Under the pieces are notes generated by a model. It was not told the DNA's origin. It worked only from the letters and a program-made list of their open reading frames with translations, and searched no databases. A DNA stretch of 64,000 bases, taken from Mastigamoeba balamuthi. Lineage: Eukaryota > Evosea > Mastigamoebida > Mastigamoebidae. Position numbers and translations under genes: made by a program. The stretch lies in NCBI GenBank assembly GCA_902651635.1, contig CACRSC010000015.1:427655-491654 (forward strand), written 5' to 3'. Below are positions 55,671-64,000 of the stretch, one piece after another. Numbering within the stretch: the first letter of the stretch is position 1; each line of letters starts with the position of its first letter.

Positions 55671-56765
55671 TGCGCGTGCGGCGCGTGCGCTGCGTAGGCG
55701 CCCTTGTCTCTGGCCCTGCCCGCCCCTCCCTCGCTGTACCGCGAGGACCCCGCGCCGCTGCTGCTGGGCGCCGCCCGCGAGTCCCGGGGCTCCTTGTGCT
55801 CCCTGGCGTCCTTGTCGTACGCGCCCCGCCTGGGCGACTGCGCCCTGTGCCTCTCGCTGTGCTCCCGCTCTCGCCCGGGGCTGCGGCTGCGCTCCTCCCT
55901 GCGCGAGGGGCTCCTGCTCCTCGCGCCCTGCTGGCCGTGCCGCTGCTCCCGCTCCCTGGCCTCGCCGTAGCGCTCGCCGCCTGCCCTGGGGTCCTGCGCA
56001 GCGACCAGCCCCAGCGGCCCCAGTGGCTGCGGCACAAAGGGGAACGGCGGCACGGGCGCCGCGTAGGCCGCGGGCACAGCGCCGGCGGGCACGAAGCCGT
56101 AGAGCTGCGGCAGCGGGGGCACGTGCATCGGCGGCGGCATCGGAGGCGGCGGCAGCGAGGGCGGGGCGCTGCGGTTGCGGGCGACCCGCACGGGGTGGCC
56201 GTCCACGACGATCGCGCGGCTGGCGCTCTCGAGCATCACGCGGTCCTCGGCCCCGCTGCAGGACAGTGCGGTGGGGAGCGGCGCGTGCGCGTGACGTGGC
56301 GCAACAAACAGACCGGATCGCACCCCCAGCGGGTCAACAAAGCGGCAAAAAACGCACGAGAGAGGGTTTGAACGCGCTGGCAGTGCGCGGGAGGGACGAT
56401 GGGAGGGAGGGGCAGCGCACGGGTCTGCGAAGTTGACGACGGCGGACATGGTGGGGAACACCTCGGCCGAGGCCACCTTGCCGAACTTGCTGAAGTACGT
56501 CACAACAGACTCTGCAGCGGCCGAGGGCCAGGGCCACTCCGGTCAGCGGAGGGAGGGCGAGAGAGAGAGAGAGGGGGTGTGTGTGCAGGCGAGGCACGGC
56601 AGGTGGTGCGGGGGTCGAGGTCGTAGACGAGGATGCTTCCCAGCGGCCTGCAGAGCAGTGCAGAGCGGGGCTGTGAGCGCGCTGGCACGCTGCACAGCAC
56701 GCGGGAGGGCGGGAGGAGGGGAGGGGCGAGCGCAACTGCTGGGGAGGAGCGTAGCCTGGCAGCAT
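54323..56765 (-). CDS. RRM protein with SR-rich and poly-Gln regions
   Basis: Eight exons, 56765-56701, 56647-56598, 56511-56421, 56255-55439, 55380-55306, 55253-55017, 54963-54524 and 54482-54323, give 644 residues with agreeing phases. Residues about 22-100 are an RRM. RNP2 is SILVYDLDP, the helix is SVVTYFSKFGKVASAEVFP, and an AVVNF strand stands for RNP1, so the aromatic RNP1 pattern is degenerate. A Pro-rich stretch, an SR/ER-rich segment (RSRSPSRREERSRSP) and a 17-residue Gln run follow. The region from ELHWRDVERVLRALETRTG to VEFSDAMMAALREAV looks globular and unfamiliar. The end is a short coiled coil (EQEDRIAALESIVNSL). An RNA-processing role is inferred from the RRM and SR content. 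Confidence 0.75.
55616..55667. repeat. CTG/CAG trinucleotide run (poly-Gln codons)
   Basis: About 17 uninterrupted CTG units on the plus strand read as CAG glutamine codons in the RRM/SR gene on the minus strand. The pure run is prone to length change. Confidence 0.95.
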
Positions 56766-56932
56766 CCCTCGACGAGCGAGCGCACGGACGCGAACGAATA
56801 AAGAGCGGTGCGGAGAGAGAGGCAAGGAAGAGGGGACACACGTCACACTGGGGAAGATATTGGATTGCTCTGTCCTAAGACAGAAATATCTTCGACGGCG
56901 AGGCTTTGCGGGCGCCTTTTGTGTATTTCCGG

Positions 56933-59723
56933 ATGGCCTCGGCCAGCAACACCGCGTGGTTCTGGGGCGACTGGCCCTACGACTCCAAGTGGACGCCCTA
57001 CGACGCCCAGACCTCCACCATCCTCAGCAACGCCCACTCGGTCCGGCCGACCCTCGCCCTCCTCCGCTTCTCGTGTCCCGTCTGAGGGGTGGCCACATGC
57101 CAACGTAACAAAATGTGCCGTTGGCTGGGATGGGGGATACGCTGGCTGGGCCCCCCCGCAGGCGTACGCGGGCGGCACGGGGCCGCAGACGGTGTCGCTG
57201 GGCGCCTACGTGGTCAACTTCAAGACAATGGTCCAGGCCCGGGCTGACGACCCGTCGCGCAACCGGCCGGTGAAGATGTCCGTGGCGGTGCCAGCGGCGC
57301 CTCCGGTGCCCACGGCGGGGATCAGGGGGTCGCGGCGCAACGCCCTCGGCTCGCTGAGGATTCCCATGCGGCAGTCGGGCGCTGCGGCGGAGCCGGCGCA
57401 GGAGGCCGAGGCGTGGGACAGCTTCCTGGCGCTGGGCAGGACCAACGACGTGGACCTCGTGGCCATCGACAACGAGGAGGTGTCTGAACGCCCTCGGAAG
57501 AGAGGGGAAAAATAGCGCAGCGCGCGCCATCAATTGAGTCCGGCAGAGATTCCCCCGATTACTCACGAATATCTCGCCGGATTCTCGCGGATCCAGGTCC
57601 TGGGCAAGCTGCTGACGGAGGTGTGGCCCGACGCCCCGACCGAGGAGAAGGCCAAGCTCAAGTCGCACTGGACCAAGAACAAGAAGGCCCTGACCAGGAC
57701 CGTGCGGAAGAAGCTGCGGGCCAACGACGAGCGGCAGACGCTGCGCCAGAGCGCCCTCGAGCAGGACGCAAAGCAGTGGGCGGCCATCGAGGAGGCGCAG
57801 CTCAGGGCCCTGCGCGAGGCCGAGGCCGCCGAGTCCCGCGAGCGCGCCAGGAGGAAGGAGGCCGAGGACCGCGAGGCCCGCGAGAGAGCCGCCCGGGAGG
57901 CCAGGGCGCGCGANGCCAACGACGAGCGGCAGACGCTGCGCCAGAGCGCCCTCGAGCAGGACGCAAAGCAGTGGGCGGCCATCGAGGAGGCGCAGCTCAG
58001 GGCCCTGCGCGAGGCCGAGGCCGCCGAGTCCCGCGAGCGCGCCAGGAGGAAGGAGGCCGAGGACCGCGAGGCCCGCGAGAGAGCCGCCCGGGAGGCCAGG
58101 GCGCGCGAGGAGAGCGAGCGGCGGGAGCACGAGGAGCGCGTGCTGCGGGAGAGGGAGCAGGCGCGGAGGGACAGGGAGCTGCACAGGATGGAGTCCAAGG
58201 TGCGCAGGGACGTGGAGCGCAGGGAGCGCGAGTCCCGGGCCAAGCACGCGGCCAAGCCGAGCTCGGAGCAGCCGGCCAGCTCCGACAAGCACAAGTCCCT
58301 CCCGCCGGCAGCGGCTGGCGCGGGCTCGCAGGCCCTGCACTCGTTCCTGCAGAGCGCTGCCACCGCAGCCCCCAAGCCCGCCTCCGCGTCGCCGGCCCAG
58401 CCTGCCGCCCCGGCCGCCGCGGCCAGCAAGGAGCCGGCGCAGGCAAGCGCGGCCAAGGGCCAGGCGCCGCTGTCCCCCGTGTCGCACCACCACCACCACC
58501 ACAAGCACTCGTCCGCGTCGACCTCGCCCCCGCCGGCACCCGTCGGGGCCAAGAAGGAGAGCGCGGTCCCGACGCCCTCGGCGGCCGAGGAGGACACGTC
58601 GGACGAGGACGAGCCCAGCGCACCGTACCGCACGGTGATCTTCGACGTGGGCTCGTACTGCACCAAGGTCGGGTTCGCGGGCGAGGTGGGCCCTAGGGCC
58701 GTGTTCCCGACGGTGGTGGGCAGGCCGCGGTACCCGGGGATGACGGTCATGCAGCAGAGGAGCACCTGGGTGGGCGCCGAGGCGCAGGTCAGGCGCTCGG
58801 TGCTGAGGCTCAGCAGCCCCGTCCGCGCGGGCGTGGCCGTCGACTGGGACGACCTCGAGACGCTGCTGCACCACGCGTGGACCGAGGAGCTCGGCGCGGT
58901 CCCCAACGAGAGCCCCGTGGTCCTGCCGCTCTCGGCGCGGACCCCCAGGGCCACGCTCGAGAAGGCGGCGCAGGTGATGTTCGAGACGTTCGACGTCCCC
59001 GCGCTCTTCGTGCCCTCGCAGCCGTACCTCGCGCTGGTGGGGTCCGGGCGCAGGACGGGCCTCTCCGTCGACGTCGGCGCGGGGTCCATCGAGGTCAGCG
59101 CCGTCTACGACGGCTACGCCCTCGAGCACGGCCACGTCTCGCAGGACCAGTTCGACCTCCTGGACCACTTCGTCCGCGCGCTGCAGGTCGAGGGCGGCGC
59201 CTGCCTGAGCACTCAGGGCGATCTGCGGGCGGCCCGCGACATCATGCAGCGGGCCTGCGTGGTGCGCCCGCACGGGGCCCAGGGCCAGGCCTGCGCCCCG
59301 CAGCAGTACGCCCTGCCTGACGGCTCGTCGGTCACCGTCGGCCCCAGCGAGCGCACGGCGGGCCCGGAGCCCATGTTCACGCCCAAGGCCGTGGGGCTCA
59401 GCGTGCCCTCGGTGCAGGCCCTCTGCCTCAGCTCAGTCAGCGCCGTCGACGAGGAGCTGCGCGCAGAGCTGCTGGCCAACGTCGTCGTCTCCGGGGGCGA
59501 GTCGATGTACCCGGGGTTCGCCGAGAGGCTCAGGGCCGAGCTGGCCGCGCTGGCCCCGGGCAGGCGGGTCGGGGTCACCGCGGTGCCCAAGCGGCTCATC
59601 TCCGCGTGGGTCGGCGGGTCGGTGATCGCCTCGCACGAGTCGGTCCAGAGCATGTGGATTCCCAAGGAGGACTTCGACGACTACGGTAGCTCGATCGTGC
59701 ACACCTACTCGATGTACCGCTGA
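56933..59723 (+). CDS. WWE domain joined to coiled coil and actin-related domain
   Basis: Exons 56933-57040, 57162-57479 and 57597-59723 make one frame if GAG|GTGTCT (57480) is spliced to CAG|GTC (57597). Residues about 8-85 are a WWE domain (AWFWGDWPYDSKWTPYD, AYAGGTGPQTVSLGAYVVNF), a fold that binds poly-ADP-ribose units. After the join come VLGKLLTEVWPD, a charged coiled coil, a His run, and an actin-fold domain (TVIFDVGSYCTKVGFAGEV, GLSVDVGAGSIEVSAVYDG, NVVVSGGESMYPGF). Without the join, the WWE frame ends at 57515 and the actin-like frame has no ATG anywhere near its start. The duplicated 195 bases at the contig join add 65 false residues. True length is about 785. Confidence 0.6.
57720..58108. 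other. Assembly join with unmerged 194-bp overlap
   Basis: Bases 57720-57913 are repeated at 57915-58108, separated by one N. The copies look identical by eye. As at 53277 this is a contig-end overlap that was not merged. It happens to be in frame, so it would pass as a real coiled-coil repeat in an automated translation. Confidence 0.9.
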
Positions 59724-60026
59724 ACGTAACTTCGCTCAACGGTTTTCGTACCCTTCTTGGAACGAATCCCGGAGGTCCAAGAGACCATGTTGATATCCTG
59801 ATTTCCACCGGCATTTCCCGTTCTCATCGGGCCTCGATGGCAGAAACATGCATACAATTGTTCCTCACGCCCTATCTCGGGAGGGGGAGGGCGTGTGCGA
59901 CGGCACAATTGAACGGCCCGTTGTGGAGATACAGAAAAAGCGAGAAAAACGGACAGCGCTCCGAGGTTCATATTTATTTTTTCCGCGTGGGGGGACGGTG
60001 CTTGTTCCACCTACGGCCCAGGCGAC

Positions 60027-61937
60027 ATGGCCGCGCCGTACGCCAAAATCAGCGTGACGGTGCTCCAGGCCCGCGACCTGCTCTCGCCCCGTACGGCCCG
60101 CACAGCCCCCACACACAATCCTTGGGCGCTATTTTTCTTATCGTGGTGGGCCCCGCTGGGCGAGCAGGAGAAGGGGAGCGCGCTCGGGCAGACGTCTACT
60201 GCGTCGTCAAGTACAAGACCAGGTGGGCAGAGGAGCACACGGTCAAGCGCACGACGGACTGCGCCGCGGCGACGGGCAGCGGAGCAGCTGTCTGGGCCGA
60301 CCCCGAGTGCTTCGTCTTGTTCGCACTTTCCCTCGAGAGTTTTCTCGCTCTTCCCACCACGGCAGTGCACTTATTTACACCGGGGGTGTGGCCTCTCTTT
60401 GTGACGGGTGACATTCTGACTCCGTGGCTGCATTGCCTGTCTCCGTGCGATGCGTCCCGCTCCCTGCAGCGACGTGCCGGACAAGATCGAGGACCGCGTA
60501 AAGGTCATCGTGTACGACCGGGCCAGGAGGTCCAAGCTCGGCGGGGACGCAAGGCTTGGCGCTGCCATCATAAGCACTCGCTTTATTGTGCGCAACACTG
60601 TGCCTCTCCTCTTCCCTCCTCTCTTCCCCTGCTCCTCTCCTAATCCTCTTTTCGAAATGGAACCTTTGACAAACCAGTGCCCCGCAGGCCGGCGAGGGGT
60701 GGTACCCACTTCTGAGCAAGAAGTCGAAGCGGCCAAAGGGAGACCGACAGGTCAAAGTGGCCGTTCGGTACACGGCCCCCACCCCACAACGTACGTTTTG
60801 TTTTGCCTTCCATTTCTCTCCCGCGCACCGAAAAGTGCACGTGGCTGACGAGCCGGGCACCTGGGGGGCCCGTGGGGGACGCTCACAGCGATACCTGGAA
60901 CCCCCTACCAAACGTCGTGCGTGTACGAGATGAGCGAGTTCGCCGTTGCGGACTGGGGCCGTGTGGTGAACCCGTTTTACGCGCACCACTTTATCGTGCT
61001 GCCCCGCGGGCACATCTGCCACTTCTACGGCTCCTACGCCGAGGCCTGGTCGCAGCTGCGCCACGACGGCCTGAAGAACACCCTGCGCGCCGCCGTCAAC
61101 GGGACGTTCTTCTCGGGCCGCATCCAGCGCGGCAGCCTCGCCGTCATTTTCCGGAACGCTCGCGAGGGCAAAGCGCGCATCGAGAAGGTCCTCGTCCCGC
61201 AGGAGCTCAGGCGAAGCGACCAGGACGTGCTGCGCCTGGCCAGGCTGCTGCTGTCGGACGACGAGGCCGCGGTGGCGGACCTCGCGAGGCTGCGGGGCGT
61301 GAACCCCGACTTCGCGACGACGTTCAACTTCTTCACGAGCAACTGCGAGAACCTCGCGTGCTACCTCAAGACGGGCGAGTGGCGCAGCTCGCAGATCGAC
61401 TCGGCCCTCAAGTCGATCCTCGTGCGCCTCGGCGGCAGCCTCGAGCACGCCGACACGATCATGAGCTCTATACACAGCGCCGTGAACAGGAACCCCAACG
61501 CAGGCGTCGCCAAGACTCTGCTGCGCGGAGTGATCTCTGCCCGCAAGGCCGCTCGCTCGCGCTCTCCGTCACCGGCCTCGCCCCGGGGGCTCCTCGTCGT
61601 GCCGGCGAGGCCTCCAGTGTGCTCGTCGGCCCCGCTGGTGGGCTCGTCGCCGTCCCCGGAGATGAGGGCGGCGCGAAAGCCGAGGCCGCAGAGAGTCTCG
61701 TCGTGGACTGCGGCGAGCCCCTCCTCCTCGAGGTCGTCCTCGGCTGCCAGCTCGCCGATGCTGTCGCCGTCGACGTCTTATGCCTCGGTGCCGTCGCCCT
61801 CGCCCCGGAGCCCCAACGACGACACAAGCACCGGTGGATCGGAGAGCTCGGAGTTCGGGTGGCGAGTCCCTGTTATATCCATCTCGTACGCACGAAGCCA
61901 CAACGCCAGCTGTCAGTCCCTGCCAGATGCACTATAG
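60027..61937 (+). CDS. C2 domain plus LRAT/NlpC-like acyltransferase domain
   Basis: Five exons, 60027-60090, 60192-60306, 60470-60587, 60688-60790 and 60889-61937, give 482 residues with agreeing phases. Residues about 5-130 form a C2 domain (ISVTVLQARDLL, VYCVVKYKTRW, RVKVIVYDRAR, GWYPLLSKKSK). Residues about 140-300 form an LRAT/PLAAT-like papain fold. The likely His is in AHHFIVLPRGHICHFYG, and the catalytic Cys is in FFTSNCENLACYLKTG, matching the family's N-C-E-x-F/L pattern. LRAT-type enzymes move acyl chains between phospholipids and other acceptors. A C2 module would bring the enzyme to membranes with calcium. The last 150 residues are Ser/Pro-rich. The phase-1 donor at 60091 is the least certain splice. 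Confidence 0.75.
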
Positions 61938-62223
61938 CCAAAACAGCCACACCGTTTGGAATGAGCAATTTTACAGTACACACGCAGCGAGTACCCAACA
62001 ACCGAGAGCGTGCGCTCAACTCAACTGTTCTCCGCGGGACAGAAAAACCTGTGAAGCCGGGGGAGTAGAATGGAAAACCTCTTGGCGAGCATGAAAGCCA
62101 TCTCTCGTTGACCCCGCTGCGCTGCGATTAGATCAGGAATTTCGAGAATGATACAAAAAAATCTACTAATCGTCTTGATTTCCTCCGGAAATCTTGGTTG
62201 CCACAATTGAACTTAAGTCCGAG

Positions 62224-62661
62224 ATGAGCATAGCCCCAGTCGAGGCTGCGAGCAGCGGGAGCGACGCAGACGTTCCGGTGGCGCCCTCGGGCGCCTCGTC
62301 TACGACAGTGTCGTCCACAACCTCCTCCCCCCGCGACATCGGGGACGAGTTGGTTTTCGATGAGCAGGTGGTGGCCGCCCTGCGTGACAACATCAAGGGG
62401 GAGGACGCCGCCCTCTCCGAAATCGCGGCCCAGGAGAAGGAGCTTACGGAGAGGAAGAGGGCGCACCAGGCTGCTCGGCACAGAGACACGATAAAGCTCG
62501 CCGCAATGGAGGCAAAGAGGTCTCACACTTTGTCTGCCTCGCAGGGTTTAACACACAACCAAGGCCCAAGTAAGCTCGAGAAACTGCGCTCCCTCGTTGC
62601 GCAGTTCTACCCGGGAATGGCCGTGTCGGACGTCCCCACCACACGGCGCCGCGTGATTTGA
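62224..62661 (+). CDS. Small helical protein, unrecognised
   Basis: A 145-codon frame from ATG 62224 has a Ser/Thr/Ala-rich first 45 residues, then a charged helix (EDAALSEIAAQEKELTERKR) and a basic end (TTRRRVI). It resembles a small coiled-coil adaptor. No known family is recognised. In-frame codons upstream of the ATG lack bias. Confidence 0.5.
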   Translation: MSIAPVEAASSGSDADVPVAPSGASSTTVSSTTSSPRDIGDELVFDEQVVAALRDNIKGEDAALSEIAAQEKELTERKRAHQAARHRDTIKLAAMEAKRSHTLSASQGLTHNQGPSKLEKLRSLVAQFYPGMAVSDVPTTRRRVI

Positions 62662-62848
62662 TTCAACTGAGTGCAATTGCCTCTCGCACAAGATGATGCT
62701 GTTCCTCCATGCCGAGACAATTCCAACTCTACTCAATTCTCCGGAATTCCAATTATTCTGGTTGCCAACAGCCCGGGGAAGGAACAAGATACGCGAATCA
62801 AGGGTGTTTTGCCCGTCCCGTACACACGGTTTTGCAGTGCGAGTGAGT

Positions 62849-64000
62849 TCACTTGGGGTGTGGTGTCAGTCGGTGCGCGGACAGCTCGGCCGACCTTGCA
62901 GAGGGCGGTCTCTGGGTTTGGCTGACCGAGTTCCTTCTCCCGAGCGAGAACATCCCCAGCTTGCCCGTCGACCCCGTCGACTCGTGCGCGTTCTTGAGTA
63001 TCTCCTGGTTGAGGCGCTCGATCATCGCGTTGAGCAGCTCGGCGTTCTGGTCCGCCGTCTTGCGTGCCTCCTCCGTCTTCTTCTCAGCCTCCGCCAGCTG
63101 CTGGCGCAGCTTGTCCATCTCCTGCTGCTGCTCGGACGCCTTGGCGCGCTCCGCGGCCACCAGGGCCTCCTGCTCTCGCAGCGCGTCCTGCAGCTGGAAG
63201 ACCTGCTTCTTCTCGTCCCCGCCCGTCTCCTGCGCCTTCTTGAGGGCCTCCACGGCCTCCTTTCTCTGCGCCTGCTCCGCGGCGAGGGCCGAGGAAACTC
63301 GCTCGAGCTCGGCCGTCAGGCGCGTGCTCTTGGTCTCGGCTGCCGAGAGGTCCGAGCCCAGCGTGTCGGATATCCGCTTGAACTCGTCCACGGCCGATCC
63401 CCCTTTGCAGGTCTTGAGCAGCTCGTACGCCCGGTCCTTCTCCGAGCGCAGCTTCTCGTTCTGCTGCTTGAGCGACGCCGCGGTCATCTCCTTCTCGCCG
63501 GCGACGGTGAGGGCGTTGGCCTCGCTCAGCTTCGACTGGATCAGCTTGGCCTCGAGGTCCGCCAGCTCCTCCCGGAACTTCTTGACCGACTTCTGGTGGT
63601 CCTGCTCCGCCACGGCCGCCTGCTCGTCCATCAGCTTTATCTGGTGCTCGAGCGCGAGCTCCCTCGACGAGCGGACCCCGTCGGTGGCCATCCTGATGGC
63701 GAGCGACCGCAGCTCGTTCTCGACGTGCTTGGCGTGAATCTCCCCCACATCAATCGATATGTCGAACACTTGCATTGCAGAGCATGTGCGTCAGACTCCT
63801 CCCAGTGGGTGGCGTGAAAGAGATGCCTTACTTGGCTCGACGACAGGAGCAGCGGGGGTAGCCGCCGCAGGGGTGGGCTTGGGCTTGGCGGACTCGGTGA
63901 AAGCGATGAAGCGCTCCGAAACTGTGCCAAGGGCGCCGATGTCGAGGCCGTTGGCCACAGCGACGACCTTGTGCTGGACGCCGCGCCTCTCCTTGCCGTG
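62849..64000 (-). CDS. Long coiled-coil protein, 5' end outside the window
   Basis: Two exons are visible, 63768-62849 and one running past the right edge from 63832, joined in phase across a 63-nt intron. The visible N-terminal part has VVAVANGLDIGALGTVSERF and a Pro/Ala linker. About 260 residues of heptad coiled coil follow (LTAELERVSSALAAEQAQR, QQQEMDKLRQQLAEAEKK). A Ser/Arg tail ends the protein (SLGRRNSVSQTQRPPSARS). Structural or tethering roles are typical of such proteins, but no orthologue is recognised. The 3' flank to 62662 holds nothing else. Confidence 0.65.

Noticed and set aside
57720-58108. Tandem coiled-coil repeat in the actin-like gene
   Set aside because: An identical copy on each side of a single N is an unmerged contig overlap.

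Overview
The window is nuclear DNA from a GC-rich, intron-bearing protist. Genes are close together on both strands. Most introns are 40-170 nt with GT-AG ends, and a recurrent minority are GC-AG. Gene content is plainly eukaryotic: Integrator subunit 3, RBBP5, IMP4, PIG-T, NOSIP, UMP-CMP kinase and auxilin. CYB5D1, a protein tied to cilia, points to a flagellated stage. A multidomain FeFe hydrogenase beside a glycine cleavage H protein with a presequence-like N-terminus points to anaerobic or microaerobic life with a mitochondrion-related organelle. A free-living anaerobic flagellate or amoeboflagellate (archamoeba-like or metamonad-like) would fit, but no rRNA or other marker here decides the species.

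Layout. 1-4.1 kb is an accessory strip: a left-truncated coding fragment, ATGCCGGCGGCAT palindromes, a possible LINE tail, one copy of a coiled-coil family ('family A') and a decayed copy of a membrane/coiled-coil family ('family B'). 4.3-18.5 kb is dense with host genes: alpha/beta hydrolase, LOG-like protein, SMP lipid-transfer protein, GCSH, a large unknown, BAR-J auxilin, MITD1, UMP-CMP kinase, CYB5D1 and an expansin-like surface protein. 18.8-21.1 kb is accessory again: an inverted partial duplicate of the auxilin gene, a MITE-like inverted-repeat element and family A copy 2. 21.2-27.3 kb carries PIG-T, NOSIP and an OLD-type ATPase/TOPRIM gene. 27.3-29.2 kb is an AT-rich island with a long hairpin and decayed coding sequence. 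29.3-41.8 kb carries IMP4, an SNM1-type nuclease, MINPP, the hydrogenase fusion and RBBP5. 43.1-44.7 kb is family B copy 2, split by an in-frame TAG. 45.3-64 kb carries a GH13 amylase, a polytopic membrane protein, a DPY30-motif protein, INTS3, an RRM/SR protein, a WWE plus actin-like gene, a C2-LRAT gene and coiled-coil genes.

Themes. Chromatin and RNA processing are represented by RBBP5, the DPY30-motif protein, INTS3, NOSIP, the RRM/SR protein and IMP4. Membrane traffic and lipid handling are represented by auxilin, MITD1, the SMP protein, PIG-T and C2-LRAT. The most unusual gene is the roughly 1,290-residue hydrogenase at 35.2-39.6 kb. It joins an NuoG-like iron-sulfur front end, an H-cluster domain, a flavodoxin and a P450-reductase-type FAD domain, but its NADPH-binding lobe is replaced by a Ser/Pro linker and a SAM-like tail. 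Two single-N contig joins (53277 and 57914) are flanked by repeated sequence and are assembly artefacts, not biology. Exon boundaries were read by eye from splice sites, frame and family similarity. No alignment program was run.
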